Shown piece after piece: positions 46,421 through 55,600 of a stretch of 64,000 nt of DNA. Within the stretch, counting starts at the first letter, position 1, and the number at the start of each line of letters is the position of its first letter. The position numbers and the translations under genes were made by a program. Source of the DNA: Hymenobacter arizonensis (GTDB lineage Bacteria > Bacteroidota > Bacteroidia > Cytophagales > Hymenobacteraceae); NCBI RefSeq assembly GCF_900115775.1, contig NZ_FOXS01000006.1, positions 124,001-188,000 on the forward strand. The letters are read 5' to 3'. A model generated the notes under the pieces. That model was not told the DNA's origin, ran no database searches, and worked only from the letters and a program-made list of their open reading frames with translations.

Positions 46421-47257
46421 ATGGCCTATATCAAAGCAGGCGAAGACACGGCCGGTAACCCGGTCAATATTTTTTACGAAGACTGGGGGCAGGGCAATCC
46501 CGTGGTTCTCATTCACGGCTGGCCGCTCGACCACACCATGTGGGAGCACCAAGCCATCGGGCTGGCCAAAGGTGGCTCGCGCGTCATTGCCTACGACCGG
46601 CGCGGTTTCGGCCGTTCGTCGCGGCCCTGGACGGGCTACGACTACGACACGCTGGCGGCCGACCTCAACGCCCTGCTCGAAGACCTGGACCTGAACAACG
46701 TGACGCTGATAGGTTTCTCGATGGGCGGCGGTGAAATAGCCCGCTACCTCGGCACCTACGGCGACGCCCGTATTGCCCGCGTGGCCTTTATAGGAGCGGT
46801 GACGCCGTTCATGCTCAAAACCGACAACAACCCCGACGGTGTGCCCCAGAAGGTGTTCGACGACATGGGCGACGCCATCAAGAAAGACCGGTTCGATTTC
46901 CTGCAATCATTCGCCAAAAGCTTCTACGGCGTGGGCATGATTAGCCATCCCGTGAGCCAGGGCGTGCTGGACTGGAATTTCACCGTGGCCTCGCTGGCCG
47001 CACCCAATGCTACCCGGGACTGCGCTGTAGCCTTTTCCAGCACCGATTTCCGGGCCGACTTAGAAGCGGTGAAAGTACCCACGCTGGTTATTCACGGCGA
47101 CGAAGACGCCACCGTGCCGATTGATGCCAGCGGCGCGCGCACGGCCAAAATGATTCCTCATGCGGAGTACAAGGTGTACAAGGGCGCCCCGCACGGCTTG
47201 TTCTTCACCGATAAAGACCAGTTGACGACTGACCTGTTGTCGTTTGTTGGCCGTTAA
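46421..47257 (+). CDS. Alpha/beta hydrolase of the haloperoxidase/arylesterase type
   Basis: A 278-residue hydrolase. The nucleophile is Ser in GFSMGGGEIARYLG (about residue 98), preceded by HGWPLDHTMWEHQ and YDRRGFGRSSRP, all typical of cofactor-free bromo/chloroperoxidases and related arylesterases. The acid and His lie in VIHGDEDATVPID and GAPHGLFFTDKDQ. These enzymes hydrolyse esters and can catalyse perhydrolysis. No signal peptide is seen. The physiological substrate is unknown. It is followed by a REP-like region and a bidirectional terminator. Confidence 0.9.
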   Translation: MAYIKAGEDTAGNPVNIFYEDWGQGNPVVLIHGWPLDHTMWEHQAIGLAKGGSRVIAYDRRGFGRSSRPWTGYDYDTLAADLNALLEDLDLNNVTLIGFSMGGGEIARYLGTYGDARIARVAFIGAVTPFMLKTDNNPDGVPQKVFDDMGDAIKKDRFDFLQSFAKSFYGVGMISHPVSQGVLDWNFTVASLAAPNATRDCAVAFSSTDFRADLEAVKVPTLVIHGDEDATVPIDASGARTAKMIPHAEYKVYKGAPHGLFFTDKDQLTTDLLSFVGR

Positions 47258-47264
47258 TCTTTTG

Positions 47265-47372
47265 GTCTGTCATGCTTCGCAAGCTCAGCATGACAGACGA
47301 TTGGGTTTATTACCCCATGCGAGATGCTTGCCTACGGCGACCTGCGGTTAGGCTGCGCTCAGCATGAAGGTC
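47265..47372. repeat. GTCAT-family REP-like cluster (copy B6)
   Basis: GTCTGTCATGC at 47265-47275 is mirrored by GCATGACAGAC at 47288-47298, forming a compact hairpin of one unit. A second unit follows, with GCTGAGCGCAGCC on the minus strand and a stem AGCAT/ATGCT around a long loop. This appears to be a rearranged pair rather than a clean inverted one. Confidence 0.7.
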
Positions 47373-47380
47373 TGCTAAAT

Positions 47381-47421
47381 AAAAGAGGGCCCCGACGCAA
47401 CTGCGTCGGGGCCCTCTTTTA
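47381..47421. terminator. Bidirectional rho-independent terminator
   Basis: AAAAGAGGGCCCCGACGCA and TGCGTCGGGGCCCTCTTTT form a near-perfect palindrome between the convergent hydrolase and desaturase genes. Confidence 0.93.
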
Positions 47422-47437
47422 TTTAGTAACCCAGTAG

Positions 47438-48505
47438 TTAGGCGGCGCGGCCCATCTGGCGCAGGAAGCCTACGTGGGAAGCAATGGCCGAACGGGTACG
47501 AGTGTAGTTGTTGTATTTAACATCAAACTCGTCGCACACCTGCTGCACAATCTTGCTGATGGCGGGGTAATGCACGTGCGAAATCTTGGGGAAGAGGTGG
47601 TGCTCAATCTGGAAGTTGAGGCCGCCGACCAACCAGCTTACTACTTTGTTGTCGGTGGCAAAATTGGCGGTGGTGCGTACCTGGTGAATGGCCCACTCGT
47701 CCTCCATCTTGCCGGTGGTTACATGAGGAATTGGGAAGGCAGCATCCTCAACGGTGTGCGCCAGCTGGAAAACCATGCTCAGAACCAAGCCGGCTACCGA
47801 AGTGCTCAGCAGGAAGCCAGCCAACCACGGCAGGAAGCCCACCATGTAAACGGGCAGGGCGATGTACAGCACCAGATTCAGCGCTTTAAAACCCCAAAAG
47901 CTGACGTGTTCGCCGGTGTTCATAGGCTTGAGGCCAATGGCTCCGATTTGGCGCGTGAAGTACTTCTGGTAGTCCATCGCAAATACCCAGGAGAGGTAGA
48001 GCAGGCAGTAGAGCACCCAGAAATAGAAGTGCTGGTAGCGGTGCAGGGCGTGCTTGGGCTGGTCGGGCGTCATGCGCATCCAGGGGCGGATGTCGATGTC
48101 GTCGTCGTGGCCCGCAATGTTGGTGTAGGTGTGGTGGATGAGGTTGTGCTTCGAGTTCCACATGTAGGGGCTGCCGCCGAGCACGCCGAGCGTGTAGGCC
48201 GCCAGTTTGTTCACCCAGGAGTAGCGCGAGAAGCTGCCGTGGGCGCCGTCGTGCATCACATTGAAGCCGATGGCGGCGATAACGCACCCGGCCACCGCGC
48301 ATTCGAGCAGCGCCAAGGCCGTGGGTGGGGTGAAAAACACCAGATGTACGTATAGTCCAATCAGGGCGCCTACCAGCAATACCGCCTTAACTATTAGGCT
48401 GGTGTCGCCAGTCATTCGCCGGCCCGACTCCTCAAAATATTGATTGATACGAGTTTTTAACTCGGTATGAAAGGAGCGTGTGGCAGCGAATTTTGGGAGG
48501 GCCAT
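47438..48505 (-). CDS. Membrane fatty acid desaturase (acyl-CoA/lipid desaturase)
   Basis: A 355-residue di-iron membrane enzyme that inserts double bonds in fatty acyl chains. The three His boxes are present: HDGAHGSF (85-92), HNLIHHTYTN (120-129) and QIEHHLFP near residue 305. Membrane segments surround the first and third boxes. QxxHH in the last box is typical of front-end (Delta-5/6-like) acyl-lipid desaturases rather than the soluble acyl-ACP class. Electron donor genes are not adjacent. It would adjust membrane fluidity. The start at 48505 gives a soluble N-terminus of about 35 residues. Confidence 0.93.
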   Translation of the reverse strand: MALPKFAATRSFHTELKTRINQYFEESGRRMTGDTSLIVKAVLLVGALIGLYVHLVFFTPPTALALLECAVAGCVIAAIGFNVMHDGAHGSFSRYSWVNKLAAYTLGVLGGSPYMWNSKHNLIHHTYTNIAGHDDDIDIRPWMRMTPDQPKHALHRYQHFYFWVLYCLLYLSWVFAMDYQKYFTRQIGAIGLKPMNTGEHVSFWGFKALNLVLYIALPVYMVGFLPWLAGFLLSTSVAGLVLSMVFQLAHTVEDAAFPIPHVTTGKMEDEWAIHQVRTTANFATDNKVVSWLVGGLNFQIEHHLFPKISHVHYPAISKIVQQVCDEFDVKYNNYTRTRSAIASHVGFLRQMGRAA

Positions 48506-48565
48506 GGGCAGGATTTTTTGAGGCGGGGGACAAATGTACCCCGCTCCAACGCCTTACTGCCCAAC

Positions 48566-49060
48566 TTAGTTTAGATAAGCGTGCCAGTTCTGGTCAATCG
48601 TGCCCGCCGAGAGCTTGAGAAACCCCGCCAATGTGGGCTTCTTCGGTTGCTGCCGAATGGTGAGGCCGGCCTCGTTGGGCGTGTGGTGGCCCTTGGCGTG
48701 GTTGCAGCGAGAGCAGGCAGTCAGGAGGTTAGTCCAGCTCGACTCGCCGCCGCGGGAGCGCGGCACCACGTGGTCGAGGGTCAGGTTCTTGGTAGAACCA
48801 CAATACTGGCACTCGAAATGGTCGCGCTTAAAAATATTATGGCGGCTCAGGGCAATACCTTTGTAGGGCACGCGCACGTAGCGCTGCAGGCGAATGATGC
48901 TCGGCTTGGGGTAGGCGTGCGAAATGGTGCGCAAAACACCTTGCTCCGACTTGGCTACCATTTCAGCTTTGTCGAGAAAAAGGAGCACGAAAGCCTTTTG
49001 CACGCTACACAGGGTGATGGCGGTATAGTCGCCATTCAGCACTAATACTTTTTGGTCCAT
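48566..49060 (-). CDS. HNH endonuclease domain protein
   Basis: A 164-residue protein with an HNH/zinc-finger fold. The C-terminal half carries C84-x2-C87 (CQYCGSTKNL), catalytic-type D96-H97 in LTLDHVVPRSRGG, Asn in WTNLLTAC and C116-x2-C119 (CSRCN) for zinc. The N-terminal 70 residues (VLVLNGDYTAITLCSVQKAFVLLFLDKAEMV) recur in this small HNH family of Bacteroidota. Members are usually chromosomal single genes; whether they cut DNA for repair or another purpose is unknown. No methylase or phage genes are next to it, so a defence role is not suggested. Confidence 0.9.
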   Translation of the reverse strand: MDQKVLVLNGDYTAITLCSVQKAFVLLFLDKAEMVAKSEQGVLRTISHAYPKPSIIRLQRYVRVPYKGIALSRHNIFKRDHFECQYCGSTKNLTLDHVVPRSRGGESSWTNLLTACSRCNHAKGHHTPNEAGLTIRQQPKKPTLAGFLKLSAGTIDQNWHAYLN

Positions 49061-49162
49061 ACACGCTTGGGGCTCGGATAACCCGCCGAAAGCTAGCGGT
49101 TTCCAAGCGGATAAACAAGCGCGGAATAGTTAAGTTCAACGGTGTTCGAGACGTTTTTAACG

Positions 49163-49227
49163 CAGTGGCACCTTACCCCCTGACCCCCTCTCCAAAAAAG
49201 AGGGGGTCAGGGGGTAAGGTGCCACTG
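49163..49227. repeat. 29-base perfect hairpin between HNH and NlpC/P60 genes
   Basis: Arms 49163-49191 and 49199-49227 are perfectly inverted with a 7-base spacer. The core is CCCCCTGACCCCCTCT. It is in neither the GTCAT nor the GTAG family. It lies upstream of the HNH gene and downstream of the NlpC/P60 gene on the minus strand and may act as a terminator for the latter. Confidence 0.85.
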
Positions 49228-49249
49228 GGACGGTGCGTTAGGGCCTCCC

Positions 49250-50041
49250 CTACTCTGGCAGCAGGCGCTTCAGCAGCCGTAACTTATGCGAGTAGCGCTG
49301 GCGGCCGCGGTTGTAGATGCCGTTGTGGTCAAGTGGGTCGATGCGGACTTCGCCGTGGGCGTGCAGGATTTGGCCTTCGTCCACTACCATGCCTACGTGC
49401 ACGATGCGGCCCTCGGCGTTGTCGAAAAAGGCGAGGTCGCCGGGCTTGGCCTGGGCCACGAAGTGCACGGGGCGGCCGTGGTCAATCTGCTGGCGGGCGT
49501 CGCGCGGGAGCTGAATGCCTACGAGACCATACAGCTGCTGGCAAAGACCGGAGCAATCGAGGCCAAAGATGCTTTTGCCACCCCACACGTAGGGCGCTTT
49601 CAGGTAGAGCAGGGCCATTTTGCGGAGCAGCGCAGCCTGGCGGGCGGGGTCGGGCGCGGCGGTGGGGTTGGTGGCGGTGCCGTTGAAAAAATACTGCTGG
49701 TCGCCGAGCCGCAGGTTCATGCCATCGAAAAAGGGTAGGCGGCAACCCAGCGTGAGAGGTATCTTGGTCGTAGCGTCGCTCACGGCCTGCACCACATCGA
49801 GGGCGCGGGGGTGGTCCTGGGCGCACCACGCGGCATAATATTCGCCCGAGACGGGTGTGTGCTGCTTGGCGTCCATCCAGCCCACGTAGCCGTCGGCGGC
49901 CAGCTGCACTTGCAGCCAGCTGTCCTGGGTGACCAGTATTTGGTAACATTCGCCGAAGAGGAGTTGGGTAACCAGCTCGGCCCGGTCAGTGGGCTCGGCA
50001 CGGACGGGGACAGCGCTCAAGGCGCAGATACCGGGGTTCAA
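49250..50041 (-). CDS. NlpC/P60 peptidoglycan endopeptidase with SH3 domains
   Basis: A 263-residue cell-wall hydrolase. The N-terminal 110 residues form bacterial SH3-like domains (TQLLFGECYQILVTQDSWLQVQLAADGYVGWMD is the first, in part). The C-terminal NlpC/P60 domain has Cys163 in LDCSGLCQQLYG, His215 in IVHVGMVVD and His227 in ILHAHG as the catalytic triad. The enzyme likely cuts gamma-D-glutamyl-diaminopimelate bonds. No clear signal peptide is seen at the chosen start, so it may act in the cytoplasm on recycled muropeptides, like other dipeptidyl-peptidase VI-type members. It precedes no obvious partner. Confidence 0.92.
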   Translation of the reverse strand: MNPGICALSAVPVRAEPTDRAELVTQLLFGECYQILVTQDSWLQVQLAADGYVGWMDAKQHTPVSGEYYAAWCAQDHPRALDVVQAVSDATTKIPLTLGCRLPFFDGMNLRLGDQQYFFNGTATNPTAAPDPARQAALLRKMALLYLKAPYVWGGKSIFGLDCSGLCQQLYGLVGIQLPRDARQQIDHGRPVHFVAQAKPGDLAFFDNAEGRIVHVGMVVDEGQILHAHGEVRIDPLDHNGIYNRGRQRYSHKLRLLKRLLPE

Positions 50042-50134
50042 AGCGTTAAAATTATGAACTAGTGGGTGGTGAGTTGATGCAAAGAACGGCAGCTATCTGC
50101 TAACTCACTCTTTCACCATCTCACCAATTCACTG

Positions 50135-50593
50135 CTACATGCGTTCCATGTCGCGCTTCTGGGCTTTTTCCTTGAGGTCGTTGCGCTTGTCGAACAGCTT
50201 TTTGCCTTGAGCCAGGGCGATTTCAATTTTGGCAAAGCCGCGGTCGGTTACGAAAAGGCGCAAGGGAATGATGGTGAGGCCCTGGTCGACGCTTTTGCCG
50301 GCAAGCTGTTTGAGCTCACGCTTGTTGAGCAGGAGCTTGCGCTCGCGCATGGCGTCGTGGTTGTTGTAAGTACCCAGTGAATAAGGAGCGATGCGGATGG
50401 AGTGAATCCAGAGGCTGCCGTCGGTGTGGAAGAGGCAATAGCCGTCGGTCAGGTTCACGTTGCCTTCGCGGATGCTTTTGATTTCGGTGCCTTGCAGCAT
50501 AACGCCCGCGTCGTATTTGGCCAGGAAGGTGTATTCGTGGCTGGCGCGGCGGTTTTTGATGTTGATGATGGCGGGTTTATCGTCTTTGGCCAT
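50135..50593 (-). CDS. smpB: SsrA-binding protein
   Basis: A 152-residue RNA-binding protein that brings tmRNA to stalled ribosomes (trans-translation). Family markers are NIKNRRASHEYTFLAKYDAGVML, TEIKSIREGNVNLTDGYC, INNHDAMRERKLLLNKREL and the basic C-terminal tail KRNDLKEKAQKRDMERM that occupies the A site; sequences are given in part. The tmRNA gene ssrA was not seen in this window. It is followed downstream by the NlpC/P60 gene on the same strand. Confidence 0.96.
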   Translation of the reverse strand: MAKDDKPAIINIKNRRASHEYTFLAKYDAGVMLQGTEIKSIREGNVNLTDGYCLFHTDGSLWIHSIRIAPYSLGTYNNHDAMRERKLLLNKRELKQLAGKSVDQGLTIIPLRLFVTDRGFAKIEIALAQGKKLFDKRNDLKEKAQKRDMERM

Positions 50594-50627
50594 GCTTAAT
50601 TAGTTATCAGTTGCTCGTTGCCCGTTG

Positions 50628-51068
50628 TTATGCCAACGGTGCGGGGGATTGGGGTGAGGCAGCTTCGGCTTGTAGGGCGGCAAAGCGAGCTGCCAGGCGG
50701 GTCCGGGCTACGATGCGTTGGCCGGTGTGGCCGGTGGCTACGAGGCGTGCGCCTACCCGAGCTTCTACGGCACAACGCAGCGCGGGGCCGTCGAGGGTGC
50801 CAAAGGTAGCCGTTAGAACCACGGTTTCGCCGGCAAAGGCGGGGGCGTGGTGCTGAATGGAAAGTTCGGTGCCGATGCCTTCCTCATCGGCAGCCTTCAT
50901 CTCCAGTACAAAAAGGCGGGCAGCCCACTCCATCTCACGGCCCAGCGCGAAGGTGCTGAGCACTTGGTGCACCAAGCCGCCGGTGTCCGGGCCAAAGTCG
51001 GCAAAGTCTTCTGGCCGCACGGTGTAGTGGTGGGTTTTGACGTCGCCGGGGTGGAAAGGATTGGTCAT
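50628..51068 (-). CDS. Hotdog-fold thioesterase
   Basis: A 146-residue single hotdog-fold protein. GLVHQVLSTFALGREMEWAAR and EEGIGTELSIQHHAPAFAGETV are typical of the acyl-CoA thioesterase group related to FlK; the conserved GTE/HHAPA segment supports the fold. Such proteins hydrolyse short or branched acyl-CoA. The active-site Thr/Glu/His set is not fully assignable, so the substrate is open. It lies 34 bases upstream of smpB in the direction of transcription and may share its message. Confidence 0.85.
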   Translation of the reverse strand: MTNPFHPGDVKTHHYTVRPEDFADFGPDTGGLVHQVLSTFALGREMEWAARLFVLEMKAADEEGIGTELSIQHHAPAFAGETVVLTATFGTLDGPALRCAVEARVGARLVATGHTGQRIVARTRLAARFAALQAEAASPQSPAPLA

Positions 51069-51073
51069 GTGTA

Positions 51074-51190
51074 TAGCGCGGTCGTACCCGGAGGGACTCT
51101 GTAGTCCGCGTCCCAGAACGATAATTGTAGCAAAAGCTTTAAAGGCGCGGGGACGCGGACTACAAAGTCCCTCCGGGTACGACCGCGCTA
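51074..51190. repeat. GTAG-family REPIN-like inverted pair (copy C3)
   Basis: Left arm 51074-51114 and right arm 51149-51190 are inverted with one mismatch. The right arm has the GTAGCGCGG head on the minus strand; the left has ATAGCGCGG. A 13-base segment TCGTACCCGGAGG is inserted before the hairpin stem GGACT/AGTCC. The spacer contains AGAACGATA, as in copies C1 and C2. It lies between the thioesterase and tsaD genes. Confidence 0.88.
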
Positions 51191-51198
51191 CACTCGCA

Positions 51199-52212
51199 CT
51201 ACGTCAGCTTCAGGCGCGGGTCGGGGCTGGTAAGTTGGGTGGCGAAGTCGCCGGCTTCGTATTGAAAATGCGCCGTCATGGCCACCATGGCCGCATTGTC
51301 GGTGCAAAAGGCAAAGTCCGGGATGAATACTTCCCAGCCTTGGGCTACCGCTTCGGCCTCCAGGGCGGTGCGCAGGCCGGAGTTGGCGGCCACGCCACCG
51401 GCCAGGGCAACCTGCGTGAGGCCAGTGTCGGCCACAGCACGGCGGAGTTGGCGCAGCAGCGTGGCCACAATGGTGTGCTGAATGCTGGCGCAGAGGTCGG
51501 CCAAGTTCTCGGCCACGAAGCCGGGATTGGCGGCCGTTTCCTTTTTCAGGAAATAAAGCACCGAAGTTTTCAGGCCGCTGAATGAGAAGTCATAGCCGGG
51601 CATGGCGCCTACCGGAAACGCAAACCGCGTGGGTTTGCCCTGACGAGCCAGCTTGTCGAGATGAGGGCCGCCGGGGTACGGCAGGCCGAGCAGCTTGGCG
51701 GTTTTATCGAACGCCTCGCCGGCCGCATCGTCGATGGTCTGGCCCATCACTTCCATTTCCAGCGCCGATTTCACGACCACCAGTTGGGTGTGGCCACCGC
51801 TTACGGTGAGGCAAAGGAAGGGAAAGCGCGGTTTGGGGTCGCGGATGAAGTGGGCCAGGATATGGGCCCGCATGTGGTTCACGGCCAGCAGCGGCTTGCC
51901 CAGGGCCAGGGCCAGGGTTTTGGCAAACATCCCTCCTACTAATAAGGACCCGAGCAGACCGGGGCCCTGGGTGACGGCCACAGCGTCGAGGTCGTCTTTG
52001 GTGATGCCGGCTTCTTTGAGGGCGGCCGTCACCACGGGCAGCAGGTGCTGCTGGTGGGCGCGGGAGGCCAGCTCAGGCACCACGCCGCCGTACTGCTCGT
52101 GTACTTTTTGGGTGGCCACCACGTTGCTGAGCAGCTGGCCGCCCGCTAGAACGGCAGCGCCGGTGTCGTCGCACGACGATTCGATGGCGAGAATGATGGG
52201 ATGGGCAGGCAT
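51199..52212 (-). CDS. tsaD: tRNA threonylcarbamoyladenosine biosynthesis protein TsaD
   Basis: A 337-residue Kae1/TsaD protein that transfers threonylcarbamoyl to A37 of ANN-decoding tRNAs. Metal-binding His113 and His117 are in NHMRAHILAHF, and the C-terminal Asp in CTDNAAMVA completes the site. ILAIESSCDDTGAAV is the ASKHA phosphate-loop start and GPGLLGSLLVGG a second one. Length is standard. It is divergently placed next to tamB, a neighbourhood common in Bacteroidota. A TACCTTTG box lies at 52451-52458, about 240 bases upstream, which is rather far for a simple leader. Confidence 0.96.
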   Translation of the reverse strand: MPAHPIILAIESSCDDTGAAVLAGGQLLSNVVATQKVHEQYGGVVPELASRAHQQHLLPVVTAALKEAGITKDDLDAVAVTQGPGLLGSLLVGGMFAKTLALALGKPLLAVNHMRAHILAHFIRDPKPRFPFLCLTVSGGHTQLVVVKSALEMEVMGQTIDDAAGEAFDKTAKLLGLPYPGGPHLDKLARQGKPTRFAFPVGAMPGYDFSFSGLKTSVLYFLKKETAANPGFVAENLADLCASIQHTIVATLLRQLRRAVADTGLTQVALAGGVAANSGLRTALEAEAVAQGWEVFIPDFAFCTDNAAMVAMTAHFQYEAGDFATQLTSPDPRLKLT

Positions 52213-52655
52213 TCTGAGATTGAGGCTGTGTAGTACTTACAGTTAGGTCAACTTAACTAGTGGGCCTTGGTAGCACCAGCTGGTGTTTCCCTAAACAGCG
52301 CCATTGTTAATTTTGAATTATAAAATTTAAACCTGGGCCGTTAGGTCTGAGGTCATTAAATAACGCTGGCCGTTTGCAGGTGCGTGGGCTCCCGGTTAGT
52401 CGAAGTTCGTCAAGTGTTCGCGCCTGGCTACACACTGAGAAGGCTTACGGCAAAGGTAACGGTGCCATGCGAGGCTACACTTGTGCTTTCTATCAAGTAA
52501 GCTGAGGCAAGGCCGAAAGCGTTGAACCCAACTCCAAGCCCGGCCGTTCCCTTGGCTTGATAGTTGGTTGAGGGGCTCTGTAGTTGTCGCAAACGGCTAA
52601 AAAACCGCAACTTTGCAGATTACCTCGCGTTTCCCGCTTATTTCCATCCTACCCG
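52213..52655. other. 443-base interval between tsaD and tamB
   Basis: No gene with family character is seen; a 60-residue minus-strand open frame across it looks accidental. The central part (around 52310-52340) is AT-rich. It contains a minus-strand TACCTTTG box at 52451-52458 and a plus-strand CAACTTTG near 52609-52616, so both divergent promoters may lie here. No repeats or RNA genes were recognised. Confidence 0.5.
52451..52458 (-). promoter_or_regulatory. Candidate -7 box facing tsaD
   Basis: The minus strand reads TACCTTTG, an exact TAnnTTTG match, but about 240 bases from the tsaD start, so use by tsaD implies a long leader. Confidence 0.4.
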
Positions 52656-55600
52656 GTGCGTCGTTTCTTCACCATTTTGCTAAAAATACTGCTGGGCATT
52701 GGGCTGGTAGTGGCATTGGCTATAGTGGTAACAATGGTGGCGCTGCGGGTGCCTAGCGTGCAAACGCGACTGGCGCACAAGGCTGCCGACGTGCTCACCG
52801 AGAAGCTGGGCCAACGTGTGACTATAGGGCGGGTAGATGTGCGGCCCTTTTCGAGCCTACTGCTAGAAGGCGTGCTGGTGCAGGACCGGGCCGGCGGCGA
52901 GCTGTTCAGCATTGGCCGCGCCGACGCCGACATATCCCTGTTTTCGGTATTTGACCTGCGGCACCTGCACATCGCCAAGCTCACGCTGAACGAGCCACGC
53001 TTCGTGCTAAAAAACCTGGCGGGGCAGCCCGACTCCACCACGTTCAACCAGTTTATGGCGGCGGTGCAGCGGCTGGTGGGCCCGAGCGACACCACAAGGT
53101 CGGCCCCGTTCGACTTTAAGATTGCCGATGTGGCCCTGCGCAATGGCCATTTTTCCATTATGAAGGAGGACGTGCCGCGGGCAAAAACCTACGGCCAGAG
53201 CATAGACTACGACCACATGCTGGTGGATAGCATCTACGCCGACGTTTCAAACATCCAATTGGGCGATACGCTGCGCCTGCGCATCAGCAACCTGCACGCG
53301 GTAGAAACACCTTCCAAAACGCAGCTGCGCGAAATCACGGCCGATATGACGTACGGGCCGCATTTCTGGGAGTTCGACAACCTGAGTCTGCGCGTGGGCC
53401 GCAGCCAAATCAAAGACTACGTGCGGTTTGAGTACCGCGTGTTCGGCAACTTTGCCGACTACAACGACTCGATGAAGACCATTGCCCGCCTGCGCAACTC
53501 GCGGGTGTACACGGACGACATCGCCAAGTTTGCGCCGCAGCTGGCCACTATGCACGACGCCATCACCATTTCGGGCGAGGCTTCGGGCTACGTGCGCGAC
53601 TTCAAAGTGAACAACCTGGACGTGCGCTACGGCAAGGGCACGCACATAGTAGCCAAGCGCGCCCACGCCGACAACCTGCCCAACTACCGCGAAAGCTTCA
53701 TCGACCTGCGCCTGCTGCCCTCCGTGGTGCGAACCAGTGACCTGAAGCGCTGGCTGCCGGCTTCGGCTAACAAGATTGTGCAACGCCTGGGCACTGTGAA
53801 GCTGCAGGGCCAGATACTGGGTTTCTACAGCGACTTTGTGGCCAATGCCTCGTTTGATACCGACCTGGGCTTTGTGGCAACGGATGTAAACCTCAAAACC
53901 CAAACTGACCTTACTCGCGCAGCCTACAAAGGCACGGTGCGCTCCAATGCGTTTCAGCTGGGCAAATTCCTGGGGGACGAAAGCGTGATTCGGGACGTAA
54001 CCCTGAACGGGCAAGTGAACGGCGTGGGCTTTCTGCCTCCGGCGGCGCGGGGCCGGGCCAAAGCCACGGTGGCCAGCATTTGGCTGAACGGCTATCGCTA
54101 CCGCAACATCACCTTCGACGGCGACTATCAGAAACAAGCATTCAGCGGTCAGTTGAGCATCAACGACCCCGCCGTGCGGATGGTGGCCAATGGTCGGGTT
54201 GACCTCGACCGCGCCCACCAGGACGTGGACATTAAGGCTAAAATTGACAGGGCCAACCTGCGCACCCTGGGCCTCACCGACCAGAACCTGACGGTGGCCA
54301 CCACGGCCGACGTGAAGTTTCGCGGCGTGCAGCTCGATTCGCTCATTGGCCATGCCTACCTGCGCAAGTCGACTTTCAGCCTGGATGGCCGCGCGCTCAG
54401 CCTCGACACCCTGGACGTAATCAGCACCCGCAACGGCCGCAACGAGCGCCAAGTGACCGTGCGCTCCGAGGCGGTGGACGCGCGCGTGGCCGGCACCTTC
54501 AACACCTCCGACGTGGTGCGCGACGTGCAGACCCTGCTCACGGAATACCGCCTCAATTTTGAGAGTAATGACGTGGCCACGGCCGAGTATTACAGCCGCA
54601 AAAGACAACGCGAGTTGCCCGTGTATCAGATTGATTATCTGCTCAACCTGAAGCGGCCCAACCCGGTGTTGAAGCTGTTTGTGCCCGAGCTGCAGGTGGC
54701 CAACGGCAGCCGCATCGACGGCTCGTTCCGCAGCGGCGAAACGTCGATTTTCCAGCTTGGCGGCCACCTCGACAGCCTGCGCTACGGCCCGGTGCAGGCG
54801 ATAAACAACGATTTCGACTTCCTGACATCGAAGCTGCCCTACAAGCCCGAGGTGCTGGCCCAGGCCAGCATCACGAGCGACCAGCAGGTGCTGCCCACGC
54901 TGGGGCGCACCGAAAAGTTTATTGTGGAGGGCGTGTGGGACCAGGAGCGCATCAATTTCTCGACCTCGCTGGCCCAAACCGGCACCACCAACCGGGCGAC
55001 CATCAACGGCTCGCTGGGCTTTTTGCCACGGGCGGTGGAGGTTGTGTTCCGGCAGTCGGGCGTGCACTTGCTGGATAAGGAATGGACCATAGCGGAAAAT
55101 AACTCGGTGCGCATTTCGGATTACGGACGGGAATTCGACATTTCGAACCTCACGTTTAGCAACGGGGTGCAGTTTGTAGGCGCGCAAGGCTTCATCTCGC
55201 CCGATGCCAGCAAGCCCGCGCTGCAGCTATTGATGAAGGACTTCGAGTTGGCCACGCTGAATACCCTGACCGGCCAGAACCTGCGGGGCCGCGTGAATGC
55301 GCAAGGCACCATGACCGGCGTGTACGGGCCGCTCACCATCAACAGCACGCTGGGCGTGGACTCGTTGATGTACGACGGCACCCTCATTGGGCAGGTGGCG
55401 GGCCGGGCCGATTGGGACAATACCGCCAGCAAGCTGCGCATGAACTTGGACGTGGCCCGCTCGGGCCAATCGGTGCTCACGGTGCTCGGTGACATTGCGC
55501 CCAGCGACGCCACCAACCAGTTCAACCTCACGGGCACGCTCAACGATGCGCCCGTGGTGCTGGCCCAGCCTTTTCTGGGCACGCTGTTCCGGAACCTGGG

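Noticed and set aside
48566-49060. Restriction-modification or phage-defence role for the HNH protein
   Set aside because: No methylase, specificity or phage gene is adjacent, and the family is a common single chromosomal gene.
52428-52610. A 60-codon minus-strand frame between tsaD and tamB
   Set aside because: It has no recognisable family, no ribosome-binding site and lies across probable promoter DNA.
53247-55187. A 646-codon open frame on the minus strand within tamB
   Set aside because: It has no family character, is antisense to a clear TamB-like coding region, and follows from the GC-rich codon pattern.
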